Positions 27,794-35,874 of a DNA stretch of 64,000 nt are shown here, one piece after another. The stretch lies in the NCBI GenBank assembly GCA_040218145.1, contig JAVJQK010000031.1, forward strand, positions 124,001 to 188,000, read 5' to 3'. Numbering within the stretch: the stretch's first letter is position 1; every line of letters begins with the position of its first letter. Under the pieces are notes generated by a model. That model searched no databases and was not told the origin of the DNA. It saw nothing but the letters and a program-made list of their open reading frames with translations. The position numbers and the translations under genes were made by a program. This DNA comes from Sandaracinaceae bacterium. GTDB lineage: Bacteria; Myxococcota_A; Polyangia; Polyangiales; Sandaracinaceae.

Positions 27794-28147
27794 GGATGCG
27801 GAGGCGGAAGCGGAACCAGAAGCGGATTCGGATTCGGAGGCGGACTCGGACTCGGACTCGGACTCGGACTCGGACTCGGAGGCGGATTCGGATTCGGAGA
27901 CGGATTCGGAGGCGGAGGCGGACTCGGACTCGGATTCGGATTCGGATTCGGATTCGGATTCGGAGGCGGACTCGGACTCGGACTCGGACTCGGATTCGGA
28001 GGCGGAAGCGGAAGCGGAGGCGGAGGCGGATGCGGATGCGGATGCGGATGCGGATGCGGATGCGGATGCGGATGCGGAAGCGGAAGCGAAAGCGGAAGCG
28101 GAAGCGGAAGCGAAAGCGGAAGCGGAGGCGCAGGCGGAGGCGCAGGC
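27794..28147. repeat. Hexanucleotide repeat array B (GGANNC)
   Basis: Fifty-nine hexamers in unbroken 6-nt phase, nearly all GGANNC, arranged in blocks of GGACTC, GGATTC, GGAGGC, GGATGC (eight identical copies at 28028-28075) and GGAAGC. The block structure implies slippage-driven growth. Translation gives Gly-X or Arg-X dipeptides in plus-strand frames; these are treated as non-coding. The array ends about 60 bp before the GTG of the next gene. Confidence 0.92.
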
Positions 28148-28206
28148 GGAGCAAGCGCCGTGCGCATTCCCGGGCCTCCTGACGCTGTCGCGGTAGACTC
28201 CCTGGC

Positions 28207-28539
28207 GTGGACGACCCGGTCGACGTCGCGTGGCGCGAGGTGGAGGCGGACTGGGCTTCCGAGCGAGCCCACAAGAAGTTCCTGACCCTCTGCGCGTCGC
28301 TGGACCGCCTCGCGGAGGCGGGGAAGCGCTACCGGGCGGTGAAGGACTCCGACCCGGATCGCGCGGAGGTCGCCAGCGAGCAGATCGACCGCTTGCTCGG
28401 GCTGGCGATGCAGAACCTCCAGGTGCTCAAGAGCGAGCCGAAGACGCGGAGCGGGAAGCAGGTGCTCTTCTTGATCGCGCTCGGGATCAGCGGCGCCCTG
28501 GTCGTCACCGCCGTGATGGCGATGTTGCGGATGATGTAG
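28207..28539 (+). CDS. Small tail-anchored membrane protein of unknown function
   Basis: This 110-residue protein has a soluble, helical, charged N-terminal part (EVEADWASERAHKKFLTLCASLDRLAEAGKRYRAVKDSDPDRAEV). It ends in one hydrophobic segment (VLFLIALGISGALVVTAVMAML), which suggests a tail-anchored inner-membrane protein facing the cytoplasm. I do not recognise a family. The start is GTG at 28207, the first start after the repeat array. It lies 26 bp before the MglA-like GTPase gene, so it may be its membrane partner (inference). Confidence 0.75.
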   Translation: MDDPVDVAWREVEADWASERAHKKFLTLCASLDRLAEAGKRYRAVKDSDPDRAEVASEQIDRLLGLAMQNLQVLKSEPKTRSGKQVLFLIALGISGALVVTAVMAMLRMM

Positions 28540-28565
28540 CCGGGTCGCTATCCTCCCGGCCTCGC

Positions 28566-29246
28566 ATGCAGCTGGATTTCAAGGCGCGCGAGCTGACCAT
28601 CAAGCTCGTGTATTACGGGCCGGCGCTCAGCGGGAAGACCACCAACCTGCAGGCGATCCATCGGTTGGTGAACACCGACGTCGCCGGGCGCCTGATGACG
28701 CTCGAGACCCAGGACGATCGGACGCTCTTCTTCGATCTCCTGCCGCTCTCCCTCAACGCGGGCAAAGGGCTCCAGGTCCGCGTGAAGCTCTTCACCGTGC
28801 CCGGGCAGGTCATCCACAACGCGACCCGGCGCCTCGTGCTCCAGGGGGCCGACGGCGTCGCGTTCATCGCCGACAGCCAGCGCTCCGAGACGAAGTCGAA
28901 CGCCGCGTCGTTCGTGAACCTCCGTCAGAACCTCACCGAGCAGGGCATCGAGCCCGCCGCGATGCCGCTCGTCATCCAGTTCAACAAGCGCGACCTGCCC
29001 GAGATCCGGACCGACGAGGAGATCGACGCGCTCGCCACCCGCGGCAAGGAGCCCGTCTTCAAGGCGGTGGCGCTCCGCGGCGTCGGCGTGCTCGAGACCC
29101 TGATGGGGCTGATGGAGATCACCTGGCAGCGGCTCGAGACCGAGCACTGCCTGAGCGAGAAGTTCGGCCTGACACCCGGCCCGCTCCTGGCGGAGCTCGA
29201 GCGGCACCTCGGCGTGCGCGAGGCCATCCAGCGGGTGAGCCGATGA
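28566..29246 (+). CDS. MglA-like small Ras-family GTPase
   Basis: MglA-type GTPases set cell polarity and gliding motility in myxobacteria. The 226-residue protein has the P-loop YYGPALSGKTTNLQ, the atypical G3 motif FTVPGQV with the RRLVLQGADGVAFIADSQ that follows it in MglA, and the G4 motif NKRD (IQFNKRDLPEI). The Thr in place of the usual Asp of DxxG is characteristic of MglA. The protein carries an extra C-terminal helix of about 30 residues beyond the 195-residue MglA. No mglB (roadblock) partner is adjacent; instead it overlaps the next gene, a histidine kinase (ATGA). It may be a paralogue rather than the motility MglA itself. Confidence 0.88.
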   Translation: MQLDFKARELTIKLVYYGPALSGKTTNLQAIHRLVNTDVAGRLMTLETQDDRTLFFDLLPLSLNAGKGLQVRVKLFTVPGQVIHNATRRLVLQGADGVAFIADSQRSETKSNAASFVNLRQNLTEQGIEPAAMPLVIQFNKRDLPEIRTDEEIDALATRGKEPVFKAVALRGVGVLETLMGLMEITWQRLETEHCLSEKFGLTPGPLLAELERHLGVREAIQRVSR

Positions 29247-30637
29247 GCGAGCCGCAGATCGACATCACGCTCGCGGACATCACGCGCCTCGAGGAGATCG
29301 TGGATCGCGGCGCCCTCGGCGAGGTGTGCCGCTCCTTCTTCGACCTCTTCTCGCTGCCGATCCGGGTCTTCTCTCACGACGGCACGCTGTTGGCCGACGT
29401 GCACGAGAGCCGCGAGATCTGCCGCTACGTCAACACCCTCAAGCAGGGCCGGCCCGCGTGCAGCGCGCTCGTCTCCGAGGTGAAGGGCATCGACCCGCAG
29501 GACGGCGTGGTGGTCCACCCCTGCTTCACGGGCGCCGTCTATCGCATCGTGCCGATCGACTACCAGGGTCGGCGGCTCGGGCGCTTCGTGATCGGCCCCT
29601 ACCTCCCCGCCGAGAAGAAAGAGGTCCCGCGCTCGCTGCTCGTGCTCGACCCGGACATCGACCCGGAGCAAGCGCGCAGCGGACTGATGGAGATGCCCCG
29701 GGTGCGCGAGGAGACGGCCGACCGCCTCTCCGAGCACCTGACGCACATCCTCGACCTGATCATCTTCAGCGGGCACCGGGCGTTCCTGACGAGCCAGATG
29801 CACGTCGCGAGCGTGCGCGAGAGCTACCGCACCCTGAGCGAGAAGAACGAGGAGCTGCAGGAGGCCTTCGATCGGTTGAAGGAGCTCGACCGGCTGAAGT
29901 CCAACTTCCTCGCCACGGTCAGCCACGAGCTCCGCACGCCGCTGACGTCGATCATCGGCTACAGCGACATGCTCGCCACCGGGATCGCGGGCGACCTCAA
30001 CGAGGAGCAGGCCGAGTTCGTCGAGACCATCCGGGGCAAGGGCGATCACCTGCTCGCGCTGATCAGCAGCCTGCTCGACCTCGGCAAGCTCGAGCAAGGC
30101 AACCTGCCGCTCAAGCGCGAGCTCATCGATCCGGCGGAGTTGCTCGACGAGGTCGCCAAGACCATGACCCCCGCGGCCGAGAAGAAGTCCGTGAAGATGG
30201 CGGTGAACGTCGAGGGCGCGCTGCACCCCTTCGCGGTCGACCCCGTCCGGATCAAGCAGGTGCTCTTCAACCTCTCCGAGAACGCCGTGAAGTTCTCTCC
30301 GCGGGGCGGCACCGTCACGCTGAGCGTGCGCTCGGTCGAGCTGGAGAGCGAGGGAGGCGGAGACGGGATGGGCTTCGTGCTCATGGCCGCGCCGAAGACC
30401 GCGCTCGAGATCTCGGTGAGCGACCAGGGGCCTGGCATCCCCAGCGGCGAGCAGGACAAGATCTTCGACGCCTTCTATCAGGTCGACGGCAGCTCCACGC
30501 GCGAGCACGGCGGCACGGGCCTCGGGCTCTCCATCGTCAAGCGGCTGGTGGAGGCGCACGCGGGGCAGGTCTGGGTCGACAGCGTCGTCGGCGAAGGCAC
30601 GACCTTCTCGTTCACGATCCCCGAGGGCGACGAGTAG
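29243..30637 (+). CDS. PocR-domain sensor histidine kinase
   Basis: This 464-residue soluble kinase begins with a PocR-type sensory domain (about residues 15-170: [48 protein letters not shown]), a fold linked to small-ligand sensing. A short coiled coil ([24 protein letters not shown]) leads to the HisKA domain with phospho-acceptor His near residue 228 ([15 protein letters not shown]). The HATPase domain has N box [11 protein letters not shown]1 DQGPGIPSG and G2 [10 protein letters not shown]. No transmembrane segment is seen. The ATG overlaps the GTPase stop, so the two are likely made together. No response regulator is adjacent. Confidence 0.88.
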   Translation: MSEPQIDITLADITRLEEIVDRGALGEVCRSFFDLFSLPIRVFSHDGTLLADVHESREICRYVNTLKQGRPACSALVSEVKGIDPQDGVVVHPCFTGAVYRIVPIDYQGRRLGRFVIGPYLPAEKKEVPRSLLVLDPDIDPEQARSGLMEMPRVREETADRLSEHLTHILDLIIFSGHRAFLTSQMHVASVRESYRTLSEKNEELQEAFDRLKELDRLKSNFLATVSHELRTPLTSIIGYSDMLATGIAGDLNEEQAEFVETIRGKGDHLLALISSLLDLGKLEQGNLPLKRELIDPAELLDEVAKTMTPAAEKKSVKMAVNVEGALHPFAVDPVRIKQVLFNLSENAVKFSPRGGTVTLSVRSVELESEGGGDGMGFVLMAAPKTALEISVSDQGPGIPSGEQDKIFDAFYQVDGSSTREHGGTGLGLSIVKRLVEAHAGQVWVDSVVGEGTTFSFTIPEGDE

Positions 30638-30641
30638 CGCG

Positions 30642-31565
30642 ATGGACGAGTTCGCGCTCATCGCGCGGATCCGCGAGCGATTGAAGACGGATGATCCGCG
30701 CGTGCGCCTCGGGGTGGGTGACGACGCCGCGGTGATCGCCGCACCCCGCGATGACGTCGTCGTGTCGGTCGACGCGGTCGTCGAGGGCGCTCACTTCGAC
30801 CGGCGCTGGTTGAGCTGGCGGGACGTCGGGTGGCGGGGGATGGTCGGGGCGCTGAGCGACCTGGCCGCCATGCGCGCCCGCCCCGTCTGCGCGCTGCTCT
30901 CGCTCGTCTTGCCCGACGACCTCGGCGAGGAGGCGGCGCTCGCCCTCGTCGACGGCGCGGCCGAGGCCGCCCACGCGCACGGCGCGTCGATCGTCGGCGG
31001 CAACCTGGCGCGCGGCCCGGTGGTCTCGCAGCACACGACGGTGATGGGCGAGGCGGCGCACCCGCTGACCCGGAGCGGCGCGCGCCCGGGCGACGCGATC
31101 TACGTCACCGGGACCCTGGGAGCGGCCGCGCTCGGGTGGAGGCTCCTCGCGGCGGACGCCGCGGACGATGGGCCGTCGTTCGTCGCGCGGTGGCGGAGGC
31201 CGAGGGCGCGCTTCGACGCCCTCCCCTGGCTCGCGCACGCGAGCGCGTGCGTCGACGTCTCGGACGGCCTCGCGCAGGACCTCGGTCACCTCTGCGCGGC
31301 GAGCGGGGTGGGCGCCGCGCTCGAGCTGCCGCGCGTCCCGGTGGAGCCGGACCATCACGCGGTCGCCGCCGCCCACGGGCTCGACGGCGACGTCCTCGCG
31401 GCGAGCGGGGGCGAGGACTACGAGCTCGTCTTCACCTGCCCCGCCAGCCTGGACGGTCCCTTCACCCGCGTGGGCGAGATCCTCGAAGGCGAAGGCGTGG
31501 AGCTGCGGGACGCCGACGGTCGTGTGCGCCTCCTCGACGCGTCCGGTCACCGCCACTTCGGCTGA
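30642..31565 (+). CDS. thiL: Thiamine-monophosphate kinase ThiL
   Basis: ThiL phosphorylates thiamine monophosphate to thiamine diphosphate. The 307-residue protein has the AIR synthase-like fold with [57 protein letters not shown] and [11 protein letters not shown], all family hallmarks. It starts 4 nt after the kinase stop and ends the four-gene operon. Its inclusion with a GTPase and kinase looks like positional convenience. Confidence 0.94.
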   Translation: MDEFALIARIRERLKTDDPRVRLGVGDDAAVIAAPRDDVVVSVDAVVEGAHFDRRWLSWRDVGWRGMVGALSDLAAMRARPVCALLSLVLPDDLGEEAALALVDGAAEAAHAHGASIVGGNLARGPVVSQHTTVMGEAAHPLTRSGARPGDAIYVTGTLGAAALGWRLLAADAADDGPSFVARWRRPRARFDALPWLAHASACVDVSDGLAQDLGHLCAASGVGAALELPRVPVEPDHHAVAAAHGLDGDVLAASGGEDYELVFTCPASLDGPFTRVGEILEGEGVELRDADGRVRLLDASGHRHFG

Positions 31566-31571
31566 CGCGAC

Positions 31572-31982
31572 TCAGCGCTTGGCGAGCTCGCCTTCGATGA
31601 AGCGGTAGGCCTCCCCGAACGACGCCACGTTGCACACCGGCCACTTGCTGCCCGTCAGCCAGTCGAAGGCGGTGAGCACGCCGCGCGCGACGCTGGAGCC
31701 CACCACCCGGGCTTCGCACACGCTGACCGGGGCGAGCACCTGCACGTACTCCTCGAAGACGGCCGCCGCCTCCTTGCGCAGCGACGCCGAGGCGCTGACC
31801 GGGTTGAAGGCCGTGAAGTCGATCAGCCAGCAGATGGGCTCCCCGCTCTCGGCCAGCTTCGCGTAGTGCTCGAAGAGGTGGCGGTAGGCGGTCGCGTCGA
31901 ACACGGCGGGGTAGCGCACGAGGACGATCGGCCGCTCGGAAGAGTCGACGACGACGCCCTCGTGTTCGAACTCGGAGACCAT
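31572..31982 (-). CDS. STAS/SpoIIAA-like protein, function unknown
   Basis: This protein of about 136 residues has alternating beta and alpha segments (VVDSSERPIVLVRYPAVFDATAYRHLFEHYAKL, then ICWLIDFTAFNPVSASASLRKEAAAVFEEYV) like the STAS/SpoIIAA-like single-domain proteins common in myxobacteria. The C-terminal helix (SFGEAYRFIEGELAKR) also fits. The start is taken at ATG 31982, preceded by GGAGG; an in-frame ATG at 32003 is possible. It converges on thiL with a 6-bp gap. Confidence 0.65.
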   Translation of the reverse strand: MVSEFEHEGVVVDSSERPIVLVRYPAVFDATAYRHLFEHYAKLAESGEPICWLIDFTAFNPVSASASLRKEAAAVFEEYVQVLAPVSVCEARVVGSSVARGVLTAFDWLTGSKWPVCNVASFGEAYRFIEGELAKR

Positions 31983-32036
31983 CCACCTCCAGGATCGCGC
32001 CATCGCGGGGGGAGAGCAACCGCGCCCCCCGGCCTC

Positions 32037-32708
32037 TCAGTCCACGCCGAGCGTGTGACAGGTCTCCGAGCGCGGCACCTCGGACGGCTCCGGCCCGGTC
32101 CCGAACGCGGTGTCGAGGAAGGGCGCGGTGAACGAATGCCAGTAAGCCTCGTTGCGGAAGTGGTGCATCCGATGGTTGCGGCGGATCCAGCGGTAGTAGC
32201 GACCCTTGGGTCGATAGGGCGTGTGCGTGAGGTAGTGGGTCCACTCGTAGACGAGCGTGGCCGCGGTGAAGGCCGCGATGCCCGTCAGCATCACCCCGGT
32301 CGTCGGCGCGACGAGCCACCAGAACGCGAGATGGAACGGCGCGATCATCAACAGCACGCGGAGGGGGAGCATCGCGGTCTCGATCTTCCACGGGTTCCGG
32401 TGGTGGTGGCGGTGCGTCTGCGCGAAGTACGGGTCGACGGTGAAGGGGCCGAGCCGCTTCGGCTTCATGTGGAGCAAGGTCCAGTGGAAGAACCACTCCT
32501 GCAGCGGCCAGTAGATCAGCACCCCGACCAGGACGATCGCGTCTCCGAGCGAGGCCTCGCCGAAGAAGGGCCGGAGCCCGAGCGCGATCAGCATCTGCGC
32601 GAGCAAGAGCTTCGGCCCGAGGAAGCCGAAGAAGCGGCGCACGCACCCGCCGAGGGTGGTCAGGTCGGGCTCGGTCGCGCTGGCGACGGATGGGCTCGCG
32701 GCGCTCAC
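32037..32708 (-). CDS. Fatty acid hydroxylase / sterol desaturase family membrane protein
   Basis: This 223-residue integral membrane di-iron oxygenase homologue has the histidine clusters HWTLLHMKP, HRHHHRNPW, HYLTH and NHRMHHF, set between about four hydrophobic helices. These ligate two irons in sterol desaturases and fatty acid hydroxylases; the substrate here is unknown. The start is GTG at 32708, overlapping the stop of the GntR regulator gene (GTGA), so regulator and enzyme are co-translated and probably functionally linked. Confidence 0.85.
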   Translation of the reverse strand: MSAASPSVASATEPDLTTLGGCVRRFFGFLGPKLLLAQMLIALGLRPFFGEASLGDAIVLVGVLIYWPLQEWFFHWTLLHMKPKRLGPFTVDPYFAQTHRHHHRNPWKIETAMLPLRVLLMIAPFHLAFWWLVAPTTGVMLTGIAAFTAATLVYEWTHYLTHTPYRPKGRYYRWIRRNHRMHHFRNEAYWHSFTAPFLDTAFGTGPEPSEVPRSETCHTLGVD

Positions 32709-33484
32709 GGCTTCGCCCCACCCTTCGCGCCTTGCATGCCTTGTTGGACAGTGTCCAGCGCGGCCAGCACGCCCTCGATCGCCTGCGCCCCTCGCGAGAC
32801 GATCTGCGTCGCCTTGCTCGCCGCGCGCTTGGGCTGCTGGCCGATGACCGCCTCGACCAGAGCCTCGAAGTCGTCGACCGCGCCCACCTCGGTGGCGAGG
32901 ATCTGCGTGAACTGGTCGAGCACCCCCGAGTAGGTGCTGGCGAGCGAGTTGAACGCCAGCTCGAGCGCCACGTTCTCGGTCCCGTCGACCATCGCGGCCC
33001 AGAAGTCGAGCGCGAGGCGCTGCAAGGTGGGCAGGTCCCCGCGAGACGCCTGCATCTCCCGCACGATCGCGGTCAACCTCGTGTGCACATCTTCTTTCGC
33101 TCGCTCCGTGCAGAGCTTGGCGACGATCGGCGCGAGCTGGGTGCGGAGCTCGAGCACGCCCCGCGCGATCGCGGTGTCGACCGTTCCGTCCCCGCGCACC
33201 ATCATCGACGCGAGGATCTCGAGGCCCGCCGTCCGCTTGTAGTCGAGCACCCGCGTCGCGCCGCCCTGCTGGATGGCGACGAGCCCCGCCTGCTCGAGGC
33301 GCTTGAGCCCCTCGCGCACCGCGCCTCGGTTGACCTGGAGCTGCTCGGCCAGGGTGCGCTCGGCCGGGAGCGCCTCCCCCGCTTCGAGCGTGCCTTCGAG
33401 GATGTGATCGCGGAGCTGGGCGAAGACCTCGGCCGCGAGGGAGCGCTTGGAGACGGGTTTCAGCACTCCCCGAGCCTGCGCCAC
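32705..33484 (-). CDS. FadR-type GntR family transcriptional regulator
   Basis: This 259-residue regulator has an N-terminal winged helix (about residues 15-80: EVFAQLRDHILEGTLEAGE, then LPAERTLAEQLQVNRGAVREGLKRLEQAGLVAIQQGG) and an all-helical C-terminal FCD-like domain that would bind an acyl or organic-acid effector. A near-perfect CTGGT-N3-ACCAG operator sits 18-30 bp upstream of the start, close to the FadR consensus. Coupling to a fatty-acid hydroxylase-like gene suggests control of lipid modification (inference). GTG 33484 is used as start; GTG 33466 (giving MLKPVSKRSLAAEV) is an alternative. Confidence 0.85.
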   Translation of the reverse strand: MAQARGVLKPVSKRSLAAEVFAQLRDHILEGTLEAGEALPAERTLAEQLQVNRGAVREGLKRLEQAGLVAIQQGGATRVLDYKRTAGLEILASMMVRGDGTVDTAIARGVLELRTQLAPIVAKLCTERAKEDVHTRLTAIVREMQASRGDLPTLQRLALDFWAAMVDGTENVALELAFNSLASTYSGVLDQFTQILATEVGAVDDFEALVEAVIGQQPKRAASKATQIVSRGAQAIEGVLAALDTVQQGMQGAKGGAKP

Positions 33485-33497
33485 ACTGGACCGCTTG

Positions 33498-35436
33498 TCA
33501 ACTGGTACGACCAGAAGCCGGCTCCAGGGGCTCGGCCTCGTCGCTCCACGCGCTCAGCCAGGTCCCGTGGGCCTCCGCGTACGCCATGAACGCCTCGTAG
33601 AAGGGGTGCCGCGCGAGGGTGGCGCTGTCGCCGACCACCAGGAGCAAGCGCTTGGCGCGCGTCATGGCCACGTTCATGCGCCGCACGTCGGCGAGGAAGC
33701 CGATCTCTGCGTCCTCGTTGCTGCGCACGAGGTCGACGATCACCGCCTCCTTCTCGCGCCCCTGGAAGCCGTCGACGGTCCCGATCTCGAGCCCCTCTGT
33801 CAGCCGATCCGACAGCCCGTCCCGGAGCAGGCGCGCCTGCGCGAGGTAGGGGGTGATGATCGCGAGGTCCGCGTCGGCGAGGCCGCGCGAGAGGAGCCGA
33901 CGCGCCTCCGCGATCACGCGCGCCGCGGCCCCGGGGTTGTCGGTGCTCGGGTCGTCCACCGCGCGCCGCTCGGTCCAGCCCTTTCCCCGCCGTGTCGAGG
34001 AAGACGAGGGGCCCCGGGCGAAGAGGGTCGTCGGCCACGCCGAGGTCTCCGAGCCCATGCTGCGCCACCGCCTCGTGCGCGCGAAGCTTGCCTTCATAGA
34101 GCTGCTCGGACGGGAAGCGCATCAGCACCTCGTGCATGCGGTGCTGCACCTCGAGCATCGTCGTGGCGCTCCCCTCATCCGAGAGTCGCTCGAAGAAGGT
34201 CGTGCCCAGCCCACCCCGCTCCGCGTCCGGATCGATCACCGTCGGGGGCAGCTGCCGAGGGTCACCCGCCATCGTCACGCGCGCCGCGCGCCAGAGCGCC
34301 ACGAGCGCGATGGGATCGGTGGCCTGGGTCGCCTCGTCGAGCACCACGTGGTCGAAGTGCGTCTTGCGCAGCAGCGCCGCGTCGGCGCCGGCCGCGGTCG
34401 CGCACACGATGGGGTGGCGCGCGAGCAGGAGGGTCTCCGCGCTCCTGAGCTGCGCGCGGGCGTCGCGCATCAGCCGCCCCGCCTCGCCGAAGGCCTCGCG
34501 GCGCGCGCGGTGACCGATCTGACCCCGCTCGAACCGGGCTCGCGCCTTGCGCCGCAGCGCGACGGCCTCGCGTGTCCATCGCCTCGCGAGCTGGTGCTCG
34601 GGGGTCTTCTCGAGGAGCGCGTCGAGCGTGTGGGCCTCGACGCTGGGCGAGACGCGCGCGGGGTGACCGAGCCGGAGCACCGGGGCGCCGTGATCGGCGA
34701 GCCGCTCGGCGAGGTTGTCGACGGCGAGGTTGCTCGCCGCGCTGACCAGCACGCGCTCCCCTCTCGCGACGAGCTGCCTGACGACCTCGACCAGGCAACG
34801 TGTCTTCCCCGTCCCGGGCGGCCCATGGATGAGGGAGACGGTCTCGGCCGCGAGGGCGCGGGTCACCGCCCGCCGCTGGGGCTCGTTGAGCTCCTCGTCC
34901 ATGAGCGCGAGCGACTCGGGCTTGGCGAAGAGCGCGGGCGCGTCCCCGAAGAGCACGTCCCGGAGCGGGCTCCGAGCGTCCTTCTTCTCCAGCTCCCGCC
35001 ACCGCGCCAGGGCCTTCGCGCCGCGGTCGAAGGTCGCCTCGGGGGCCTCGACGTCGAGCCGGAAGCCGTCGTCCCCGCGCTCCGGCGCCTCGTCCACCAT
35101 CACCGCGAGGCGATCGCGCGTGCGCCTCGACACGACGCCCCGCACCGCGTCGTCATCGTCCGGATCGTCCCACCAGAGCCGGACCGGATCCCCCGGTCCG
35201 ATGCGCACGACCTCCAGATCCACGTCGCCGCGCGGCTGGATCCAGAGCACCGCGCGCCCCCCCGGGGCGGCGTCCGTGTCCACCACCTCGAGGTCGCGCA
35301 GCGCGAGCCCCCGCCGCACCCGCTCGGAGAGGGAGAGCTGGGCGCGCTCCTCCGCGTGACGGCGCCGGTGGGCCTGCCGCTCCTGCTCCCAGAGCGTGCG
35401 CATCCTCTCGAACGCCGCCTCGGCCTCCTCCGTCAT
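33498..35436 (-). pseudogene. UPF1/SMUBP2-like superfamily 1 helicase, frameshifted
   Basis: The sequence encodes a helicase of about 645 residues with an N-terminal beta region and then SF1B motifs. These are GPPGTGKTRCL (Walker A), VVLDEATQATDP (motif II), MAGDPRQLPPT (III) and LEVQHRMHEVLMRFPSEQLYEG (IV), all in one frame. The GTVDGFQGREKEAVIVDLVRSN (V) and NVAMTRAKRLLLVVGD (VI) motifs are in the +1 frame. The switch falls at the homopolymer run around 33979-33987 (GGGGAAAGGG on the coding strand), where one extra base would explain it. Downstream of the run the correct reading continues as GWTERRAVDDPSTDNPGAAARVIAEARRLLS. All catalytic motifs survive, so this is either a recent disruption or a sequence error. 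The start is ATG 35436 (MTEEAEAAFERM). A typical -1 slippery heptamer would shift in the wrong direction. Confidence 0.85.
33502..33514. promoter_or_regulatory. Candidate FadR/GntR operator
   Basis: CTGGTACGACCAG is a perfect 5-bp inverted repeat around a 3-nt centre; with its AA flank it resembles the FadR-family site AACTGGTCNGACC. It lies just upstream of the GntR gene and overlaps the 3' end of the helicase gene, so autoregulation is likely. Confidence 0.5.
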
Positions 35437-35472
35437 GCTGGCGCCATCATGGGACGTGCGTAGGTCGGCTGC

Positions 35473-35859
35473 ATGAGCGAAGCAACGGTGGCCGACTACA
35501 TGAGTCGGAGCCCGCACACCATCGGCAAGGACATGTCCCTCGCGACGGCCAGCAAGGTCATGCGCGAGCACGGCGTGCGTCACCTCCCCGTGCTCGACGG
35601 CGGCCAGGTGATCGGCATCCTCTCGAACCGCGACGTCTACCTGCTCGAGACCCTCCAGGACGTGGAGGCGACCCGCGTGACGGTCGAGGAGGCGATGAGC
35701 GCCGAGCCCTACTCCGTGGCGGCGGACGCGCCGCTCAAGGACGTCGTGGTGCACATGGCGGAGCACAAGTACGGAGCCGCGGTGATCATGGAGGGCAAGA
35801 AGGTGAAAGGCATCTTCACCACCATCGACGCGCTGCGGGCCCTCGCCGAGCGGCTGTAG
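35473..35859 (+). CDS. Tandem CBS-domain protein
   Basis: This 128-residue stand-alone protein is made of two CBS motifs (VADYMSRSPHTIGKDMSLATASKVMREHGVRHLPVLD with GILSNRD, and VEEAMSAEPYSVAADAPLKDVVVHMAEHKYGAAVIMEG with GIFTTID). The pair forms a Bateman module that usually binds adenosine nucleotides. Its target is not evident. It diverges from the helicase gene with only 36 bp between them. Confidence 0.92.
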   Translation: MSEATVADYMSRSPHTIGKDMSLATASKVMREHGVRHLPVLDGGQVIGILSNRDVYLLETLQDVEATRVTVEEAMSAEPYSVAADAPLKDVVVHMAEHKYGAAVIMEGKKVKGIFTTIDALRALAERL

Positions 35860-35874
35860 CCGGCCAGGGCGCGC

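Noticed and set aside
27136-28147. Possible CRISPR array
   Set aside because: Units are 6 nt with no spacers and no cas genes are nearby.
27080-28285. Several open frames of 220-410 codons across the hexamer arrays on both strands
   Set aside because: All six frames are open because the repeat lacks stop codons, and the translations are monotonous dipeptides with no domain and no consistent start signal.
33473-33501. TTGACA at 33501-33496 as a -35 for the GntR gene
   Set aside because: A -10 at normal spacing would fall inside the coding region and CAGGCT is a poor match; the site is better explained as the flank of the operator and the helicase 3' end.
33979-33987. Programmed -1 frameshift at the GGGAAAG heptamer in the helicase gene
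   Set aside because: The needed change of frame is +1, the opposite direction, and no downstream structure is obvious.
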